Origin: Nematostella vectensis
Taxonomy: Eukaryota > Cnidaria > Anthozoa > Actiniaria > Edwardsiidae
Direction of reading: 5' to 3'
Assembly: GCF_932526225.1 (NCBI RefSeq)
Contig: NC_064041.1
Location: 11,764,813 to 11,828,812, forward strand
Length of the DNA: 64,000 nucleotides
Part shown: one piece after another, positions 39,101 through 51,100 of the stretch
How the letters are laid out: each line of letters opens with the position of its first letter
Numbering within the stretch: position 1 is the first letter of the stretch
Notes under the pieces: model-generated
Told to the model about the DNA's origin: nothing
Database searches by the model: none
What the model saw: only the letters and a program-made list of their open reading frames with translations
Made by a program: the position numbers and the translations under genes

Positions 39101-42100
39101 TTGAATGACTTACCAATCACAGATAATGGAGCTAATGACAGCATCTTAGGACGGCAATTGTGCAGTTCCCAGAATGCATCCATCAATGCCGAGACAAAAT
39201 GTCCATCAGGGTGTCTTGCAGTATCTGTGATATTGATAATCATACTCAATTTACAGCAGTTATAGTGAATAAAAATGTGATATTGAACTAAGTATATTCA
39301 GAGTCTGAATTTCTAAGCAATTAACTTAGGAACAAACGACATTGGTAAATCATGCGCTGATTGGTCAAGGGTTCATGTGTTATTAGATGATACACGCACG
39401 CTTGGCATCAGCATGCGTGCGCTCCCCATAACTATATTGTAACGTTGTTTAAAACAGCTAAATTCCAGGTTTTTGTGCGTATGTCCCCTATTAGATGCAC
39501 AAAAGACGTCACAGCGTGTCATGAAAGACAGTCACGCAACTCGACTGCATCTTGTTGCATACTTTTTCTTCATGACACTCTATGAAATCATATGTCCCTC
39601 TATTTTGTTTGTTGGAAGTCAAATTTATAAGACTGATTCTGTAAAAGCTATTCAAATAAAAAAAACCTGCTTGAACACTACAGCATCGACAAATATTTGC
39701 TGCAAAGCGTAAATTTGTTACCTTCACTTGTGTCCTTAATACATGCGAACTTTGCCAGGTTTGCAGGTCTTGAAACGGCTACAGATCGCGCACTCACCAC
39801 AAGCCTTTGGAATACCTCCGAATCCAAAGGTTCCTGCTGGTCTGAAGAGTGCTCAGCCAGGTACTGGTTCACTTGACATATTTGGGCCTGGTCCTATGAA
39901 GACAAACAGTGTTTCAAATTTAGAATTAAGTTAATTATAGGGGTTTAGAGTAAATGGTTGTGGTATCAGCCTCTATTAGAGTAAGTGTGCCATATGGTTG
40001 TGATGGCAGCCACAGCTTGAGGCTATAGTCTGGGCCCTTATTAAGGCGACAAGCCAACCAAAGACTAAGGATACCTTATGGTTGTAGTGGGGCCCCTCAT
40101 TAGGGCAACATAAATAGAAAAGTGTGTACTGTGATTATGGTAGGAGCCCTTGTTAGGGTGAAACAACTTAACAAAGAGCAAGTGCAATTTGAGGCTATAT
40201 TCTAATCTTTGATCTATTCACTCCTTCTCGTGCAATACACCAACATAACACACGATCCTCTTCTGCTGGAGGCTACTTTATCTCTCAGTCTAGATTAAAC
40301 CACCATAGAAATTCATTCTCCTCTATAGGAGCCCGAATTTGGAATAGTTGTCCAGCCGATCTTAGAAGTCTTCCAAAAGGAATGTTCAAGAAAAAACAGA
40401 ATTCAATATTATTTGACATTTTCAAAAAAGAGGATAGTTATGCTGACACAAAAATGATTAATGACATGTGTAAATTTTAACCTTTATCTTAATTCATTTA
40501 TTCGCTCATTTATTCATTACTTTTTTCTTGATCTTCTTTAAATAGCGTACCTCTTTTTAATCATGTTTTGTATCCAGTATTGTATTAATATTAGTTTTTT
40601 TTCCTCTTTTCTCTATAATAACCAGTACTGCCCTTCACCTACCTGCCTCGACCAGCTTTAGCTATCTGCAGGTAGTGTGCTACTGTAAATATTGTTTTGA
40701 TATAATTAAAGTTGAAGTCTGACCAAGTGTACCTTATGGTTGTGGTAGGAGCCCTTGTTAGGGTGAAGTGTCGCCAGCAGTGCCCTTGTCTGCTGCTGTA
40801 TGCAAGGGGGCACTGAGCTAGTCATCAAGGCTGTTGCTACTTCTAACCCTTGCTGCCTGAGACCCTTGTCATCACCAGAGAACACAGAAAACCCGCCATC
40901 CAAAACTTCCAGGAGATGGACAACAAGCCTAAAACAAAATCATTATTGATATTATTAAATTCAGCTCACTCTAAGTGAGTTTAATAACACAATATGTTTT
41001 AATATGAACACAGGAAAAGAAAGGTCCTTTTCTTGTTGTGATGGAAAACAAGTTCTAAAAAGTGCCATTGCTTACTGTGTTTAAAACATTACTCTAAATA
41101 GTTACACATAAATGTGTACTCAACGAAGTCTGGCAAAGATGACAATCTTAGGCATGCCCCTTTAGTATTGTTTGGTTTTAAAGATGGTAATCATGCTGCC
41201 ATTTCAAGTGCTCTAGCACAATGCTGAGTCATACTAAGGTATTTTGAGGACATCTTGCAGAGGAAGTACTTTTAAATGCATAAAATCAAAGGAGTGGCTG
41301 ATAATGTAGAACTCACTTGTCTGCTGCACTTGCAGGGGCAGATGACGTTACCAGTTCGCTTTCCTGGGCCGCAGCACTCGGTACTCCAGCACCCGGTGTG
41401 GCTTGGAATTCCTCATGAGGATCATCAGGCCAGCCAAATGCCTCCTTGGTCTTGGCATACACCTTTATTGAGTCGACCATGGTCACACCAGATGGGTCAA
41501 GAGACTGTCCGACTGTAGAAGGATAGATTAGTTAAGTTGCAACTCTGGTAGATATTACACGGGGCAGTTTTTCCTGCAACTTGCAAAGCAATGATCACAA
41601 ATAAAAAAAATATAAGTGGCAGAAGCATGTTACATGGCTATTTTTTCTTGTATTAGGGACCTTAATACTTAAGCTGACGGCTAGGACAAAAAATATTCAA
41701 AAAGATGTGTTCACGCTTGGGGTTCAATTCAAGTTGCAATGGGATTAGCAAAACATTAGGGCTAGCAAACAAATCAAAATGAACTAAGGTCCTAGTTTCT
41801 TAAGGTCCCTAATGTTGTGAAAAGTAGAAACCTTTTTTTGCAACCTGGACCCCTGGATCTGCCACTGAGAATTTCATAGTTACACTGCATCACAATGTAC
41901 CAGTCATGAACTGATTAACATAGAGGAATCAAAAGGTTTAGCAATAAGTAGCATCTCAACAATGATAGTGACAAAGGGTTTTACCAAACAGTGGTATCTT
42001 CTTGTCAGCAGCGATTGACTCCTCCCTGGTAAATGGTATGTCAAACCATCTGTTCCTGGTCAATGACAGTTGGATGACACGATGGTCAAAGAGTTCCAGG

Positions 42101-45100
42101 AATGAGGGTGCCTTCTCGGATGACTGGCAACCCACAAGTACTCTTAGTCCAACAATCACCATTCCTGGGTTGGTGTTGGTGATCTCTATTGTGAACCCAT
42201 TTGGCTATCAATAAAATGAATAAGGCCTTAAATAACCTTGGTAAATACACACAATACACTGGAGTTTAATTATTTTTTTTAAAGATTATAAATAAGGCTC
42301 GGAAATAATATTCTTGTGAAGGCATGTTCGATTGCTAAAAATGATCGCTTAAATAGACATGGAAGTGTTAAAATTCAGACAACTACTTCATAGGAGTTTA
42401 TTTGTTTTGTAAAGATTATAAATGAAGCTAGGAAATAATATTTTCGGGAAGAAATGTTCTATTGCTAAAAATATCGCTAAATATGTAAAAGTCGGACAAC
42501 GTATCTTCGCAGGAATTTCTTTGTAGTTGTAAAACATTTTAAATACCTGAAGCTCAGAAAAAATATTTTGGCAAAGGAATGTTCGAATGCTTAACTGTCG
42601 CTTAAATAAAAACGTGGAAGCACAACACATACTTGGGAAAATTACAATACAGAGAAATCTTATATTTCTCTGCTTCCGTCAATATTCACTCCATCAAAAC
42701 CACTTTTCAAATCATTAAATCTTGTAAACATATACGAAATAAATGACTTTCTTATTGGCTGCTTCATGTACAAGCTTACAAGTAAAAATCTACCAAAGGA
42801 CTTTGATAACTTCTATGCATATGTACAACATACTATTCATCACCATAATACAAGGGGGCACAGAAAATTGCGGCAACCCCTCAGTAGATCAAATTATGAC
42901 AAATAATCTACTAGGAATAAAGTATCCACAATTTGGAATACTATTCCTGAGTCATTAAAATGTTGTAATCCCTTTAGGCTATTTTAAAAGCAATACAAAA
43001 ATTACATTTTAGAGTGTAACAAGTTTTAGATTTTTCTCCAAATAATCAACCTGTTGTAAATATATTATATGTTTTTTTTCTGCTTGATTGGCATATGTGC
43101 TGTGATACAAGATAACTTAAACTTATTTGTCATGAAATTATACGCTTGTACATGTAGCTAATTTGATACCTTTAATGAAAATATATATGATCCTTTTAGA
43201 AAGGTGGACTATTTGTTAAAGCCAGTTAGGGTTTGTTTAGTCCTCCCACCAATTGTAATAAGAATATATGAATATGACAACAATCATAATTATGGTAAAT
43301 AAATAAAACAAAACAAAACAAAAACATGGTATAAACAAAATAGGGAACATTAAAGGCTACCTGGGGTAATGGATTTCGGCTGACTAGAATATGACAAATA
43401 CTCTTAGTACTTGCCATATATACACCATATATATTTCAATAAATGTTGTCAGTGCAAATGGCGAATGATAATTATATAATATATATTATATATGCTGCCA
43501 TGGTCTTACCTTAGTACTTGCTATATACATGCCTGCCGTTGCTAGGCGATGCTTTGCTTGTTGGGCATTGTACACATGTAGGAGGTCTGCCCCGCCCAGC
43601 TCTATGTCATTTAGGGGTTGACAGTGCTCAAAGAAGTCGATTGGAAATCTGACAGAGCTGGACTTGGTCCGAGTCTTTGTAACTTTTTTCTTCTTCACTG
43701 GACGAAGGGTAGCCAAGGGCCTGGAAACACAATGGAACTTATGTTAACAAATGAATCAAGGCAGTCTTGCTCAGTGTAGCGAGATTAGATGAATTGAGGA
43801 AAACAAGCAAAACCTAGCACAGTGAAAACGTAGTGTACAATCAGAGGTATTCCAAATATTGCTGGCCTTTGTAGCAGGATATACTTAAATGACAGTAATC
43901 AAACCATTTCCATAAGTATTGATTTGCTGTCTCACTGTGAGAACAACTCAGATTCTATGTTATATGGTAATCCACACAAGTGACAAATATAATCAGGGGT
44001 GTGTATAAAGAAAAACGCAAGGTCGGTTCCAGAGTAGTATTTCACTGACCAAGGATCAATTAAGTTAGGTCTGGTAATAGGTCACTATTTCTATCCAGGG
44101 ACTTTAGTCAAACTCATCTAGTCACATTGGCAGGGTGGGGTTCGGACCTCTAGAACCCCCCTCTGGACATGTGCCTGAATATATAAAACATACAAATTGC
44201 AGGAAACGAATTGTTGATATTAGCTATCACACATTTCTTCTCAAAATATCAGTCCGACAGGGTGGGGGGAGGGGTTCATTGGAATCCCTGGATCCGCCCC
44301 TAACAGAGATCAATTCTAAACTGGAAAAAAAAACTATTAAGTGGAAACATCTTAGGGTCCTGACCCCGTACGCAGTTCTGCTCAAGGTTAAACCAATCAG
44401 CTATCGAGCTATGATTTGGGGCTTGCATGGCGCAGATCTGCGCGGTTTGAGCCAATCAGGCGTTATAGATCTCGGTGACATCAAGGAGGTGTTGACATAC
44501 AATAACCAGACTACTCTGTATGACATAAATATCTGGTTATTACATGTCAACAGAGACTGATAACAGAAAAATGGTGAAAATGTCAATCCAAAGCCAAGAC
44601 GAAGTTCTTATGGGAAAGTGTGACTGGAGGAGTAAAACACTGATATCCCACTTTCGTCAACTCGAGTTTACCAACTGAAGTTTGGAATTTGTTAGAATAG
44701 GTAGACAGGTTAATTAGGAGCCCTGTAACAAGTAACAAGAAATGGTTTTGAACAAGGTTTATTTCCCCTGGGAGCTTCTTCAGGGTAAAATAGAAATAGA
44801 TAGGGATGCTCGTCGGGAAGTTTGAAAAATTCCCTAAAAAGATACCCGCACACCCAAAATTGCTACCCTATAAAATACTCCAGAAGCAAAAATGATCCCT
44901 AAAATGCATTTTTTGTATCCCATTTCATAACTAAGAATGAATGACAAATTGTCAAAGTATTTTGATTAGAAATCGAAAGTTTTGCAGTAACAGATGGCAA
45001 ACTTGAAAAGTAAAAGTCTTCTAGCTGGGTTTTAGAGTTCTTTTAGACTATGTTTTCTTGAAGCTGTTTGTGGCTGGATATAAAAAAATCGCAATCTCGA

Positions 45101-48100
45101 CGACGCTGCCTCCGCAATTCACGATAGTTTCATACCGAATTCAACAATTACCATAAAAACGGTTAAAATGTCTCTGTTGACAAATGTTCCCGGATTCGCC
45201 GCGTATCCGGGATAGTTTGACTTTTTGTAGACCATGTCTTAAAATCAATGTAACTGGCTGAGGAGAGCGCAGAACTGCGCTCTCGTAGATTGTTATCGAT
45301 TTGAACACACACAAATTATTTACCGTAATGATTTTTACTCTGCAAATAACTATGCGTTTTATCGGGACAAATGTCCTTGCTTGTTTTTTTGCGTGATAGT
45401 AGCTCAGTAGTAGTCAGTAAATGAAGGTCTAGTTTTGCGTGTTCCTCTATCTACTAAGAAATACCTGAAATATCCTTTTGTGGTAATTCGAGCGTGATAT
45501 GCTTAACAAGGTCGCTGACAGAGGGCAGGCCACGGCATATCATGGTTAATAGAATACAAAACCCTTTATTTTAAGAGGGCGGTCTCTTTAACAAGATAAT
45601 AGTGTGAGTTCCCGAATGTCGCACTCACAAGTTTGTCGGCATTTTGTGTTATCGGTAGAGCTTGTCACCTGTATACTAAGGCAAGCGCAGAACTGCGCAC
45701 CACGTTCACATACAAAAAATCCGGTTCTTTTATCGCTTTAACATTGAGAGGTCTAGTCCCGAGATCAAAGTAGCAACACTCGTAAAATTCTGCTCTGCGC
45801 TAAGAACCACGTCTCTGTTACCAGTTCACGTTGGTTCCGGTATTGAGCTAAATACGGGATTCGCTGATACATGAGCAGTCCTGCGCGACAGGGAGTGAAT
45901 AATTTTATCATTATTGGCTTATGTAAGCGCAGGACTGCGCTTTGTGTCTTGTGAATTTGTTAGAATAGGTAGACAGGTTAATTAGGAGCCCTGTAACAAG
46001 TAACAAGAAATGGTTTTGAACAAGGTTTATTTCCCCTGGGAGCTTCTTCAGGGTAAAATAGAAATAGATAGGGATGCTCGTCGGGAAGTTTGAAAAATTC
46101 CCTAAAAAGATACCCGCACACCCAAAATTGCTACCCTATAAAATACTCCAGAAGCAAAAATGATCCCTAAAATGCATTTTTTGTATCCCATTTCATAACT
46201 AAGAATGAATGACAAATTGTCAAAGTATTTTGATTAGAAATCGAAAGTTTTGCAGTAACAGATGGCAAACTTGAAAAGTAAAAGTCTTCTAGCTGGGTTT
46301 TAGAGTTCTTTTAGACTATGTTTTCTTGAAGCTGTTTGTGGCTGGATATAAAAAAATCGCAATCTCGACGACGCTGCCTCCGCAATTCACGATAGTTTTA
46401 TACCGAATTCAACAATTACCATAAAAACGGTTAAAATGTCTCTGTTGACAAATGTTCCCGGATTCGCCGCGTATCCGGGATAGTTTGACTTTTTGTAGAC
46501 CATGTCTTAAAATCAATGTAACTGGCTGAGGAGAGCGCAGAACTGCGCTCTCGTAGATTGTTATCGATTTGAACACACACAAATTATTTACCGTAATGAT
46601 TTTTACTCTGCAAATAACTATGCGTTTTATCGGGACAAATGTCCTTGCTTGTTTTTTTGCGTGATAGTAGCTCAGTAGTAGTCAGTAAATGAAGGTCTAG
46701 TTTTGCGTGTTCCTCTATCTACTAAGAAATACCTGAAATATCCTTTTGTGGTAATTCGAGCGTGATATGCTTAACAAGGTCGCTGACAGAGGGCAGGCCA
46801 CGGCATATCATGGTTAATAGAATACAAAACCCTTTATTTTAAGAGGGCGGTCTCTTTAACAAGATAATAGTGTGAGTTCCCGAATGTCGCACTCACAAGT
46901 TTGTCAGCATTTTGTGTTATCGGTAGAGCTTGTCACCTGTATACTAAGGCAAGCGCAGAACTGCGCACCACGTTCACATACAAAAAATCCGGTTCTTTTA
47001 TCGCTTTAACATTGAGAGGTCTAGTCCCGAGACCAAAGTAGCAACACTCGTAAAATTCTGCTCTGCGCTAAGAACCACGTCTCTGTTACCAGTTCACGTT
47101 GGTTCCGGTATTGAGCTAAATACGGGATTCGCTGATACATGAGCAGTCCTGCGCGACAGGGAGTGAATAATTTTATCATTATTGGCTTATGTAAGCGCAG
47201 GACTGCGCTTTGTGTCTTGTGAATTTGTTAGAATAGGTAGACAGGTTAATTAGGAGCCCTGTAACAAGTAACAAGAAATGGTTTTGAACAAGGTTTATTT
47301 CCCCTGGGAGCTTCTTCAGGGTAAAATAGAAATAGATAGGGATGCTCGTCGGGAAGTTTGAAAAATTCCCTAAAAAGATACCCGCACACCCAAAATTGCT
47401 ACCCTATAAAATACTCCAGAAGCAAAAATGATCCCTAAAATGCATTTTTTGTATCCCATTTCATAACTAAGAATGAATGACAAATTGTCAAAGTATTTTG
47501 ATTAGAAATCGAAAGTTTTGCAGTAACAGATGGCAAACTTGAAAAGTAAAAGTCTTCTAGCTGGGTTTTAGAGTTCTTTTAGACTATGTTTTCTTGAAGC
47601 TGTTTGTGGCTGGATATAAAAAAATCGCAATCTCGACGACGCTGCCTCCGCAATTCACGATAGTTTTATACCGAATTCAACAATTACCATAAAAACGGTT
47701 AAAATGTCTCTGTTGACAAATGTTCCCGGATTCGCCGCGTATCCGGGATAGTTTGACTTTTTGTAGACCATGTCTTAAAATCAATGTAACTGGCTGAGGA
47801 GAGCGCAGAACTGCGCTCTCGTAGATTGTTATCGATTTGAACACACACAAATTATTTACCGTAATGATTTTTACTCTGCAAATAACTATGCGTTTTATCG
47901 GGACAAATGTCCTTGCTTGTTTTTTTGCGTGATAGTAGCTCAGTAGTAGTCAGTAAATGAAGGTCTAGTTTTGCGTGTTCCTCTATCTACTAAGAAATAC
48001 CTGAAATATCCTTTTGTGGTAATTCGAGCGTGATATGCTTAACAAGGTCGCTGACAGAGGGCAGGCCACGGCATATCATGGTTAATAGAATACAAAACCC

Positions 48101-51100
48101 TTTATTTTAAGAGGGCGGTCTCTTTAACAAGATAATAGTGTGAGTTCCCGAATGTCGCACTCACAAGTTTGTCAGCATTTTGTGTTATCGGTAGAGCTTG
48201 TCACCTGTATACTAAGGCAAGCGCAGAACTGCGCACCACGTTCACATACAAAAAATCCGGTTCTTTTATCGCTTTAACATTGAGAGGTCTAGTCCCGAGA
48301 CCAAAGTAGCAACACTCGTAAAATTCTGCTCTGCGCTAAGAACCACGTCTCTGTTACCAGTTCACGTTGGTTCCGGTATTGAGCTAAATACGGGATTCGC
48401 TGATACATGAGCAGTCCTGCGCGACAGGGAGTGAATAATTTTATCATTATTGGCTTATGTAAGCGCAGGACTGCGCTTTGTGTCTTGTGACCACTTGCAA
48501 TGAAAAGCACTCCAACTCGCGTTGCTTCACGTTATAGCCGGCTTGATCATACTAATGTTATTTTTGATTTGATAAGATAACGGCCGCTTTGCTAACAGTG
48601 AAGTACAAAATATCTTGAAAGATAAGCACAAAACGGTGCAGTCGTGCGCGAAACTCGTAATTAACTCACAAGTTTTCCCGTTTCGCATCACTTTCATAAC
48701 TATAGACATGTTTACTTTTAAACAATATGTTTGATTGAAAATACGAAACTAAGCAGAGTAGATTAACCAAGTGGCAGATACAAGGGCATAGCTGCTCTGC
48801 GCTAGGTAGAAGTTCACATGGGTTCCGATATCACGCTAAATACGGGATTCGCTGATACATGAGCAGTCCTGCGCAACAGGAAGTGAATAATTGTATGATT
48901 ATTGGCTAATGCGAGCGCAGGGCTGCGCTCAAGTTTTGTCGTTTCGCGTTACATTCATAACGAGCACGAAATTTCTCAAAATAAGCGAGTTCTTAACAGA
49001 TAATTGAAAAGTACTCTGGATATAGTGACAAGTTTATTTTTAATCAATATGTTTGAGTTAAAATACGAAACTAAGCCGAGTAGATTAATAAAGTGGCAGG
49101 GACAAGGGCATAGCTGCTCTGCGCTAGGTAGCAGTTCACGTGGGTTCCGATATCACGCTAAATACGGGATTCGCTGATACATGAGCAGTCCTGCGCAACA
49201 GGAAGTGAATACTTGTATAATTATTGGCTAATACGAGCGTAGGGCTGCGCTCAAGTTTTGCCGTTTCGCGTTACTTTCATAACGAGCCCGAAATTTCTCA
49301 AAATAAGCGAGTACTTAACAGATAATTGAGAAGTACTCTGGATATAGTGACACGTTCATTTTTAATCAATATGTTCCGATGTTACGCTAAATACGGGATT
49401 CGCTGATACATGAGCAGTCCTGCGCTAAAGGAAGTGATTAATTGTATCATTATTGGCTAATGCAAGAGCAGGACTGCGCTTTGTGTCTCGTGACCACTTG
49501 CAATGATAAGCACTCAAACTCGCGTTGCTTCACGTTATAGCAGGCTTGATCATACTAATGTTATTTTTGATTTGATAAGATAACGGCCGCTTTGCTAACA
49601 GTGAAGTACAAAATATCTTGAAAGATAAGCGCAGTCGTGCGCGAAACTCCTAATTAACTCACAAGTTTTCCCGTTTCGCATCACTTTCATAACTATAGAC
49701 ATGTTTACTTTTAAACAATATGTTTGATTGAAAATACGAAACTAAGCAGAGTAGATTAACCAAGTGGCAGGTACAAGGGCATAGCTGCTCTGCGCTAGGT
49801 AGCAGTTCACGTGGGTTCCGATATCACGCTAAATACGGGATTCGCTGATACATGAGCAGTCCTGCGCAACAGGAAGTGAATAATTGTATCATTATTGGCT
49901 AATGCGAGCGCAGGGCTGCGCTCAAGTTTTGCCGTTTCGCGTTACTCTCATAACGAGCCCGAAATTTCTCAAAATAAGCGAGTCCTTAACAGATAATTGA
50001 AAAGTACTCTGGATATAGTGACAAGTTTATTTTTAATCAATATGTTTGAGTTAAAATACGAAACTAAGCCGAGTAGATTAACCAGGTTAATTAACTAGGC
50101 GCTAGGTAGCAGTTCATGTGGGTTACGATATCACGCTAAATACGGGTTCGCTGATACATGAGCAGTCCTGCGCTAAAGGAAGTGAATAATTGTATCATTA
50201 TTGGCTAATGCAAGCGCAGGACTGCGCTTTGTGTCTTGTGACCACTTGCAATGATAAGCACTCCAACTCGCGTTGCCTCGCGTTATAGCCGGCTTGATCA
50301 TTCCGAGTTTACTGTTAAGCGACCAAAGATGGATATTTGTATGGTTGCATGCGCATTTACAACGAAAGCAAAGTAACAAGTCCGCCGTGGCCGATTAAGG
50401 CTTGCCAAGCTTCCAGTTGAAATTGGAAAATAACGCAAGGACTCTTCTGGGATACAAGGTATTTAAAGAAATATCATAAACTTCGAAAATAAGGAAGGCA
50501 TTATATTGGAGTTAATCGATTAACTCTAAGGAGGAGATACACGAAGGATGTTCCAGTATTTGAGAACACTGTTCTTTTAAGAAAAAAACGCGCCAAAACA
50601 ATACATTACTTCCTTTGACTAAATACAATAGCTTATTGTATTTAGTCAAAGGAAGGTGTTTTCGTTCAGACTTTCAGAGGTTTTGTTTTACCTTTTGTTT
50701 GAGAATTAACAATAGCTTTGACAACTGTTGACATGTAATAACCAGATATTTATGTCATACAGAGTAGTCTGGTTATTGTATGTCAACACCTCCTTGATGT
50801 CACCGAGATCTATAACGTCTGATTGGCTCAAACCGCGCAGATCTGCGCCATGCAAACCCCAAATCATAGCTCGATAGCTGATTGGTTTAACCTTGAGCAG
50901 AACTGCGTACGGGGTCAGGACCCTAAGATGTTTCCACTTAATAGGTTTTTTTTCCAGTTTAGAATTGATCTCTGTTCCCTGTGTTCGCATGGCCCACCTT
51001 ATAGGTAGAAGGGATGGGCTCATCCAGTACCCAGAATGCTCTGCGCTAGCCATGTAGATACGCAGGCTTCCATCCTCACACAGTAGGATCATGGTGGTTC

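Larger units (their letters stand above)
44302..50976. mobile_element. 6,675-bp element with 252-bp terminal inverted repeats and internal tandem repeats
   Basis: Left arm 44302-44553 and right arm 50725-50976 are near-identical reverse complements, both starting AACAGAGATCAATTCTAAAC from the outside. A CCCT directly repeats at both borders (44298-44301 and 50977-50980) and may be the target duplication. Inside are three 1,268-bp tandem copies (44685-48488) and a set of older repeats (48489-50724). The palindromic motif GCGCAGNNCTGCGC is scattered throughout, including once in each arm. No transposase frame is visible, so it looks non-autonomous. Superfamily unknown. Confidence 0.88.

Noticed and set aside
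44135-44560. 141-residue frame repeated in inverted form near 50706-51143
   Set aside because: It reads through the 252-bp arms of the large element; the similarity is due to the inverted repeat, and no known protein is recognisable.
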